From Neoscytalidium dimidiatum (taxonomy: Eukaryota > Ascomycota > Dothideomycetes > Botryosphaeriales > Botryosphaeriaceae), in NCBI GenBank assembly GCA_037367355.1, contig CM074699.1:3100001-3164000 (forward strand): a DNA stretch of 64,000 nucleotides. The letters run 5' to 3'. The position numbers and the translations under genes were made by a program. The notes under the pieces were generated by a model. That model ran no database searches. It was not told the origin of the DNA and was given only the letters and a program-made list of their open reading frames with translations. Every line of letters begins with the position of its first letter. Position 1 is the stretch's first letter. Positions 58,101 through 64,000 of the stretch are shown piece after piece.

Positions 58101-61100
58101 GCAGCGGGCCTTGAGCAAACAGCTCGCCCACGCAGCCCACCGGGCTGAGTCGTGATTCGTCCGTCGGGTCGACGATCCAGCACTTGCAGCTGACCGGCCG
58201 ACCGATGGTGGCGGGAGGCGCGTCCGGGGAAGTGATCTCGCGTGCGACGGTGGTGACGGTGCATTCGGTAGGACCGTACGAGTTGATGAGCCGGACCTTA
58301 CCTAGCCACTGCGCGATGTTCTCCGGCTTGACTGCCTCTCCGCCGAGCACCAGTGTCTTCAGAGACGCAGCGTCCTCAGCACGCACCAGGCGCGAGAATG
58401 ACGGCGTGAACAGGGCCCAGTTGGCCTGCATTTCGTTGATAGCTGCCGTGATATTGTTCATCCTAGCCTCCTCCGAGGGCACGCAAACGCAGCCGCCGGC
58501 CATGAGCGTGGTGAGGATTTCGACGATGCTGGCGTCGAAGACGTGCGTGGAAAACTGCAGCGCCCGCGTCTCTTTCGACACGCCCAGGGCTTTGCCGTGG
58601 CCAGCGGCGCTGGAGCACAGCGTCTCGTGGTCGATCACAACACCCTTTGGTTTACCCGTACTGCCTGAAGTGAACAAACAGTACGCAGCGTTGTTTGGCT
58701 CCGCTCTTCCGACCAACGGCCCGGCAGGCTCCGGTAGCGATGAGACGTATGCTTCTGACAGCTCTACCACACTGGCCACAGTCCCAGGGGCAAATTTTGC
58801 CGCAGTTGAGGGGGTTGTAATCATGACCCTGGCGTCCAGCTGTTCGATGATGTCGAGCAGGCGGTTCGTTGGGTGCGACGGCTCCAGTGGCACGAACGCA
58901 CCGCCAGCCATCATAACGGCCAGCTGCGCAATCACGTACCAAGCCGACTTTTCAAAACAGCATGGCACAAAAGTCTCAGGGCCCACTCCAAGCTCAACGA
59001 GGTGGATAGCCAGCTTCGTGACTGCACGGTCCATTTCCTGATAGGTGAAGTCACCATTCCACGCGACGATGGCCATGTCGTCAGGGTGCACGGTTGCGCG
59101 CTGGAGAATGAGGTCGTGGGCGCAGGCCGTCACCACCTCGGGCATCTTGCTGTTCCACTCCTGGATGCGGAGCATGTCGTCCTCGGTCAACATATCGATG
59201 TCAGCCAGCCTCTGGACAGCCCCGCTGGTGAGCTGCTCCATGACGCGCTGGAACTGAGCGCAGATTGCCTGCATCAGCGGAGCGGGCACGACGTTGGCAT
59301 CGTGCAGCGCGTGCGTCTCAACGGCGTTGCCGGCGAAGCGGCACTCGATGATGAGCGGGTAGGTGTGGAATCCGGCGCCGTGGACTTTTTCCATGTTCAT
59401 TCCAAGCGGAGGCTCGGCGTCTTGTCCCACCGGCTGCACCACGAGGAGGCTCTGGATCGAGGACACGTTCTCCGCGCCGGCGCCCAGCCGGGCTATGTTC
59501 TGGAGACCGAACTGCTCGTAAGGAATCATGTCGGTGCCCTGGCTCTGCAGGCTGCTCAGGAACTCCGGAATGCTTTGCTGCGGGTCCAGGCGGACGCGCA
59601 GCGGGACGGTGGCGATAGTGGGGCCGACCATCTGGTCGACGGAGCGCACGTTTGCGCTGCGGCCGCTGACTGTAATTCCGTAGATGAGATCGTCGGTGTT
59701 GGCGTGCTTGGCCAGTACAATTCCCCATGCAGCGCGGAGAAGCGTGGAGAGCGTGATTCCGGGGTGTGCTTGCGTAGCCACTTCGATGTTATGAATGACC
59801 TCGCCATCCACGCGAGGTTTGTCCGCAAGGGGCGGCGCTGGAAAATTAGTTCTGCTGGACTCGGCCAGCTGGCTGCGCCAGAAGTCCTCTGCTTCCGGCG
59901 TTGCCTGGCTCTGGGTGTATCGGATGAACTCGGCGAAAGCGGCGGGCATTTCCAGCTCGTGGCCGCGGTAGGCTTCCTCAACCTGCTGCAGGATCAATGG
60001 AAGACACTGGCCATCGTAGAGGACGTGATGGGCAGTCCAGACGAAGAACCGCCGGCCGTCGCTCTCTTCGGCGATGGCGTACCGCGACAGGCGGCCACCG
60101 ATGGCCATGGGGATCTCGGCATCTTGCTGCATGTAGGCGTCAACGTCTGTCGTGGACTTCCACTCTATTTCCTCGCCATCAAGAACAACCTGCACAATGC
60201 CGGCAGCCTTGGTGTCGACCAGCCGGGTCCGCAACATGGCGTGAGTGCGGAGCACCGTGGCCCAAGCAGACTTGAATCTTTCCAGGTCCACAGTGGCAGG
60301 CAGGAGGTACGCGATGCGGCCAGTGTATGACTTGGGCTGCTTGTACGAAAGAGCCATCAAACCGACCTGCAGCGGAGTGCACGGGTACACATCAGAAATA
60401 TTTTGCGCATCAACGCCGCACAGTTCAGAAACCTCTCTCCGCAGGCTGTCGACGTCAACGTCGTCCGGCAGCAAAGAGAAGGCCTCCAGGACTTGTAGCT
60501 GCTCTGGGTCATCCACAACCGCGCGGGCAGCCATTTCCGCCAGAGTAGGGGCCCTGAAAATGGTGGCTACGTCCAAGCGCATGCCCTTCTGCATAGCCGC
60601 CGTGACGAGCTTCATAGCAGCAATGGAGTCGCCGCCCAGGCGGAAGAAACTGTTGCTGCGGCCGATCAGCCTCGCGTCGATCCGCAGCACCTCGGCCCAG
60701 AGCCTTTGCAGCAACTTCTCCATGGGCGTTGCCGGCACCTCTTCGCTCTTAGCTGTATCGAGCGAGAAGCTGAGACGCTGCTCGGCGGATAGGGACGCGC
60801 CCATCTGCACGAGGGCGCGGCGATTCACCTTGCCGGACGTCGTCTGCTCGGGGCTGCCTTGTACGACGAGGTAAAGAGATGGCACCATGTAAGACGGCAG
60901 AACCTTCGCCAGCGACGCGTCCAGATCCGATATCAGAGCGCGCAGGTCCGGCGACAGGGCCTCGGCGAAGCGGGCCGGGCCGGGCTGGAAGTGCGGTCCA
61001 CCAGTGAACCAGAGGAAAAGGGTGAGGGCGTCAGCCTGGCCATCATCTGCCTTGAGCACCTCGACCAGCGAGGCCGCCGTGTCCGGGAGCGCCTCGTGAG

Positions 61101-64000
61101 CCCGGGATTCGATTTCGGAGAGCTCGACGCGCTGGCCGTGCAGCTTCACCTGCGTGTCCCTGCGACCTACGAAATCGTAAGTACCGTCCCCATTCTGCCT
61201 TACCAAGTCCCCTGTGCGGTACACCCTCCTCTTGCCTCCTCCGGGGAGCCAGTCCACGTCCTCCAGCCAGTTCGCGGCGGCCTTGGCGTCGACGTTGAGG
61301 TAGCCGCGCGCGAGCATGGGCCCTTCGATCAACAGCTCGCCGACGCATCCCAGCGGTACGAGGCGCCTAAAGTCAGCAGGGTCGACGATCCAAAAAGCAC
61401 TGCAGAGGGGTTTCCCCAGGTTAGTGGTCTTCTTGCCGGACTTACCCAGCGCCGGGTTCCAGGCGCAGACGGAGGCCTCGGCGGGGCCATATAGGCCATG
61501 CAGCGCCACCGAGTCCTTCCAGCGGTCGGCGGTGCGCGGGGCAATGGCCTCGCCGCCCAGCGCGAGCAGCTTGAGGCCCGGCACGCTGCGCGGGTCCAGC
61601 ATGTCGGCAACGGTGGGCGTCAGGAAGGCCCAGGTGGCGCCGAGGGTGTTGATGGCGCCTGCGAGGTCGTTGACGCGCTGCGCGTCCGACGGTATGCACA
61701 GTGTGCCGCCGCGCGCCAGCGCCGTCAACGGGTCAAGCACGCCCATGTCGAACGTGTACGCCGAGAACTGCAGCACCCGCGTGCCAGGGCCGATTGAGAG
61801 CTCCTTGGGGTATGCCCCCGCCACCGTGGCCGTACCGCCGTGCTCCATGACCATACCCTTGGGCTTGCCCGTGCTACCGGACGTAAAGATAACGAAGCTA
61901 GCGTTGTGAGGCTGTACCGACGATGTCACGGGCTCCGTTGGGACTGGCAGCGCGGCGAGGATGTCCTCGTCGACGCAGAGGACGGTGACAGCCAAGTCTT
62001 GGAGCTTCTCGGCTGTAGAGGGAGCCGCGAGGACGAGCGTAGCTTCCGTGTCCTCAAGAACGCTCTGCAGCCGCGCCTTGGGCGCGCCGGGGTCCAGCGG
62101 CACAAATGCTCCGCCCGCCTGCAGGACCGCAATCATGGCAACCACGGCCCAAGTGGACTTGGGAAAACAGATGGGCACCATCACTTCAGGGCCGACGCCG
62201 AGGCGCTGCAACCGCTGCGCCAGCCGCGATGCGTGGGCCCCGAGCTGCGCGTACGTGAGATCGCCGTCCCACGATGCAATGGCAGGCGCGTCTGGGCGCG
62301 CCTCAATCTGCTCTTCGATAAGCCAGTGCACGCATGACTGCTCCCGCCGGGGAACATGGCACTCGGCTGCCAGCTGGGCCAGATCCCTGTCGCCGACGGT
62401 CACAGCAGCTGATGGCGTAGCGTCGGGGCTGCTCGTAATGAAATCCAGGACCTTAGTGAAGGAACTCGCCAGGCTGTCGGCCTGCGCCTCAGACATGACA
62501 GAAGTTTGATATGCCAGCTGGAAGGCCAGCCCTTTGGCCGTGGAGTCGATAGTGAGGGTAATATCGTACTACAGGAAAAACAGTCAGCATAGAACGGATT
62601 TGCACGCGGGCCTAGCAATTTACCTCGGTGGAGGCGTAGTTGACCATCTGCTTGAAGCTTATGGCGGAATCGCCGTCCGTCTCGCCAATGGCCGTGTAGT
62701 CAATAGACATGAGCGTGTTGAAGAGCGGTAGCCCGTCCAGGCCCAGGGCATTCTGGATCTCGGCAAGGGAGCTGTGCTGGTTCACAAAACTGCGGCCAAG
62801 CGTGTTTTGCAGATCTTGGAGCAAGCTGCTGAAGCTCGCATAGCCGCCAAAGTCTATGCGGCAGACCAGCATGTGGATCAGGCAGCCGACCATGGATTGC
62901 AGATTAGCGAGTGGCGCGTCACGGCCTGATGAGAGGAAACCAAAACAGACGTCGTCGGACTGGGTGTAGGCGCGGAGTACAGTTCCCCAGACCGCTTGCA
63001 TGAGGGTCGCAAACGTAACGCCCTGCGCCTTGCAAAAGCCTTGGAGGTTCTTCATCGAACCAATGGCGATAGAAACGGATTTGAGCTCCACCGGTTTTGA
63101 GACATGGTCCACTATGGACGGGAAGTGGCATGGGCTGACACCCTGGAGATGGTCGGCCCAGTACTGCAGCGCAGGTTTCTTCGCATGCCGTTGGAGATAG
63201 GAGATGTAGTCGCTGAACAGAGGGGCGGGTCCCGGCGGAAGCAGCCCGCTGTACGCGAGTCTGAGGTCCCTGAAGATGACGCCCGCAGACATGCCGTCTA
63301 CCACGGCGTGGCTGATCTCCAACTTGCAAAACACGCGACCGTCGGCCGTCCTACAAGCAGTCAAGCGGTGGGCGGGCTGAGCATCCACGAACTCAGCAGG
63401 TTCCAACGCGTTCAGGACCGGGGTGGCTGCCGTGCCATTTCTGAAGGGGCCTATCCGCGCAATCTCCGGCTCGATGCTTCGGAGCACGACCTGATCGAAC
63501 ATGGCGCCCTCGCGCGAGCTCGTAACAAAGACGGTCCGCAGAGCTGCATGGCGGCTGACAACGGTCCGCCAAGCGTCCTCGAGCTTCTCCAAGTCCACCT
63601 TGGCGGGTCCGTAGCTTTCTACCTCGAACACGCGCTCGATGCGGTAGCTCTCGGGAAACCGGATCCGAGCGAGCAGGATGCCTTCCTGGACTGCAGAGCA
63701 CGGGTAGGCGGTTTCGATTGCCGCGCCTTCCAGCGCTGCCAGCTTATTCCCGGTGAAGTCGTCCAGTTCGTAGTATGTGTCGAGCGAGAGGAGTGCGAAG
63801 TCTGTGAGGGAGTAGATTGGAGCTGAGGATACCAGAGAGGAAAGACCGCCCTGAAGCAGCTCCTGACAGCGATCCACCCAGTTCATAACGTCCTCGCGGC
63901 GCTGGAGATTCCGCGGGTGATCAAACTCGAGCGTTACATGGTTGCGCATGTCAACCCTGACGGTTATTTCAAAAAGTGCCTTTGATTCGCGTGATCTCTT
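32641..64000 (-). CDS. Giant non-ribosomal peptide synthetase, at least ten modules, reductase-terminated (5' end off the window)
   Basis: Cytosolic assembly-line enzyme that builds a peptide from amino acids held on phosphopantetheine carriers. The visible part, 10,434 residues, has two exons: 62624 to beyond 64000, and 32641-62568. They are joined in frame by a 55-nt intron. At the right edge the frame is still open and reads the tail of an epimerisation-type domain, so more modules lie upstream. Nine complete C-A-T modules follow, then a terminal NAD(P)-binding reductase domain; there is no thioesterase, methyltransferase or internal epimerase, as module spacing is a steady 3.2-3.4 kb. Each carrier has GGDS with its Ser. 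The peptide should be released by reduction. It is followed on the same strand by a 2OG dioxygenase and a P450. The N-terminal loading domain, decisive for lipo- or acyl-peptides, is not visible. Confidence 0.95.
34115..37484 (-). other. NRPS visible module 9 (C-A-T), last module
   Basis: The C domain has IHHSMYDG. The A domain has FTSGSTGKPKG, GYGPAEATI and SGKLDR, and pocket D-V-G-M-I-G-G-I-Y-K. A basic Ser-rich insert with repeated KRAS/KRSS motifs lies at about 34571-34690. The carrier motif HLGGDSIRIITLG differs from the others, as expected for a carrier that meets a release domain rather than a C domain. Confidence 0.8.
37485..40794 (-). other. NRPS visible module 8 (C-A-T), paralogue of modules 4 and 7
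   Basis: The C domain has MHHAVYDG. The A domain has GGAWVPLDP, FDMSIGE, GWGPSETCVC and STKLDR. Pocket D-M-G-F-L-A-G-V-C-K, the one of the three closest in my memory to peptaibol Aib-type pockets. Carrier QIGGDSITAIQL. Confidence 0.8.
40795..44114 (-). other. NRPS visible module 7 (C-A-T), paralogue of modules 4 and 8
   Basis: The C domain has IHHAVYDG and is close to that of module 4 in the regions GATVSGRNAPV and IIGPAIAT. The A domain has GGAWVPLDP, FDFCIGE, GWGPTETCVV and SSKLDR. Pocket D-F-G-F-L-G-G-V-V-K. Carrier QLGGDSIAAIQL. Confidence 0.8.
44115..47394 (-). other. NRPS visible module 6 (C-A-T)
   Basis: The C domain has LHHAIYDG. The A domain has FTSGSTGKPKG, AYGPTESCI and SGKTDAR. 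Pocket D-A-L-I-V-G-A-I-A-K, compatible with a bulky aliphatic residue. Carrier QVGGDSVSAIRL. An acidic/Ala-rich linker follows the carrier. Confidence 0.8.
47395..50679 (-). other. NRPS visible module 5 (C-A-T)
   Basis: The C domain has AHHSIYDG. The A domain has an acidic insert (KEESKEEDDH) just before FTSGSTGKPKG, then GYGPTETCV and SGKADR. Pocket D-A-F-F-I-G-G-V-F-K. Carrier RLGGDSIAAMRL. Substrate not assigned. Confidence 0.8.
50680..54064 (-). other. NRPS visible module 4 (C-A-T), paralogue of modules 7 and 8
   Basis: The C domain has QHAVYDG, with the first His replaced by Gln and the catalytic His kept. The A domain differs from modules 1-3: GGAWVPLDP, FDMCIGE, GWGPSETCVV, and ALKLDR in place of SGK-DR (the Lys remains). 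Pocket D-M-G-F-F-A-G-V-V-K. An Asp/Asn run encoded by a GTC-type microsatellite (51455-51487) sits before the TGDL-equivalent. Carrier RLGGDSIAAIRL. Confidence 0.8.
51455..51487. repeat. Trinucleotide (GTC/GTT) microsatellite inside NRPS module 4
   Basis: Eleven consecutive GTN-type triplets encode an Asp/Asn run on the minus strand in a surface loop of the fourth adenylation domain. Length variation here would change only loop length, as the unit is three bases. Confidence 0.7.
54065..57284 (-). other. NRPS visible module 3 (C-A-T)
   Basis: The C domain has LHHALYDG. The A domain has FTSGSTGVPKG, VYGPCETT and SGKTDR; the A4 motif starts with Met-Asp rather than Phe-Asp. The pocket reads D-I-M-L-T-G-V-I-V-K. 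Carrier QLGGDSITAMRL. An acidic linker (Glu-rich run near 54035-54060) joins it to module 4. Confidence 0.8.
57285..60524 (-). other. NRPS visible module 2 (C-A-T)
   Basis: The C domain has a canonical AHHVLYDG. The A domain carries FTSGSTGKPKG, SYGPTEC and SGKSDR. The pocket reads D-A-V-L-V-G-S-V-T-K, which is rather hydrophobic with a Ser and a Thr. Carrier motif RLGGDSIAAMRL. An aliphatic or small polar substrate would fit; this is inference. Confidence 0.8.
60525..63740 (-). other. NRPS visible module 1 (C-A-T)
   Basis: The C domain starts near AYPCSAVQEG and carries SHAVVDG instead of HHxxxDG, keeping the catalytic second His. The A domain has FTSGSTGKPKG, TGDLV and SGKVNR. Its binding-pocket positions read by eye are D-M-L-F-A-G-L-V-C-K (GrsA numbering). 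The carrier motif is RLGGDSIAAMKL. The substrate cannot be assigned. Confidence 0.8.
62569..62623 (-). other. Intron of the NRPS gene (55 nt)
   Basis: On the minus strand the donor is GAG|GTAAAT, a branch-like GCTGAC lies near the end and the acceptor is CCTGTAG. Splicing joins NYASTE to YDITLTIDSTAKG in phase 0 inside the first visible condensation domain, linking the two long frames. No other intron is needed in the rest of the visible gene. Confidence 0.9.
63741..64000 (-). other. C-terminal end of an epimerisation-like domain in the NRPS
   Basis: The open frame at the window edge contains ALFEITVRVD, then LEFDHPRNLQRREDVMNW and RCQELL, then LTDFALLSL. This order is the one seen where a fungal epimerisation domain ends and the next condensation domain begins. 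Known family behaviour would make the residue of the upstream module D-configured and the first visible C domain a D-to-L type. A condensation-like domain is the alternative; only its last 60-odd residues are visible. Confidence 0.65.

Noticed and set aside
32860..62337. Many long open frames on the plus strand and in other minus frames across the NRPS region (up to about 480 codons)
   Set aside because: They are GC-rich shadow frames of the NRPS, with Arg/Ala/Pro-rich composition and no family motifs.
62496..62496. ATG at 62496 as the start of a separate 9,951-residue protein
   Set aside because: It lies inside a condensation domain; removing the 55-nt intron joins the frame to the upstream exon without a gap.
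1..64000. CRISPR arrays, bacterial operons or ribosome binding sites
   Set aside because: The gene structure with spliceosomal introns is fungal; no direct-repeat arrays were seen.

Overview
The window looks like a piece of a filamentous ascomycete genome (Pezizomycotina, perhaps Sordariomycetes). Supporting signs are many short introns (about 43-97 nt) with GT...AG ends and CTRAC-like branch sites, a Zn2Cys6 regulator, plant-cell-wall hydrolases, a GLEYA-type surface protein, class II P450s, and a very large multimodular NRPS. Coding sequence of the NRPS is GC-rich; the spacers are more AT-rich, and several genes carry stops or frameshifts.

Layout. 1-8.3 kb: secreted hydrolases on the minus strand (a GH79 glucuronidase-like gene cut by the left edge, a GH28 exo-polygalacturonase, a PAF-acetylhydrolase-like esterase) and a decayed omega-class glutathione transferase. 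9.1-17.8 kb: a FAD monooxygenase, a CocE/NonD-type hydrolase with an unusual N-terminal domain, a Zn2Cys6 regulator, and a small antibiotic-biosynthesis-monooxygenase-like protein rebuilt from two short exons. 17.8-22 kb: a gene-poor stretch and a dead P450 that has lost its haem cysteine. 23-26.4 kb: a GLEYA-like secreted protein and a secreted intradiol dioxygenase with one apparent frameshift. 27-31.4 kb: a hotdog thioesterase, a second P450 and a 2-oxoglutarate/Fe(II) dioxygenase. 32.6-64 kb: the 3' part of a giant NRPS gene on the minus strand, whose 5' end lies beyond the right edge.

The centrepiece is the NRPS. 10,434 residues are visible in only two exons split by one 55-nt intron: the tail of an epimerisation-like domain, nine complete C-A-T modules, and a terminal NAD(P)-dependent reductase (R) domain instead of a thioesterase. 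At least ten modules are therefore present. The product should be a long linear peptide released as an aldehyde or alcohol, or cyclised after reduction. Modules 4, 7 and 8 form a paralogous set whose binding-pocket signatures (Asp-x-Gly-Phe-[Leu/Phe]-[Ala/Gly]-Gly-Val-x-Lys) recall, from memory, the small or alpha,alpha-dialkyl residue pockets of peptaibol synthetases. A peptaibiotic-like product is a reasonable but unproven hypothesis.

The 2OG dioxygenase and the P450 follow the NRPS on the same strand and are the best candidate tailoring enzymes. The FAD monooxygenase, hydrolase, regulator and small monooxygenase lie further away and may be a second unit; shared CCGAG/CTCGG-type motifs occur upstream of the FAD monooxygenase and the hydrolase. 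All exon structures were worked out by eye from reading frames and splice consensus.
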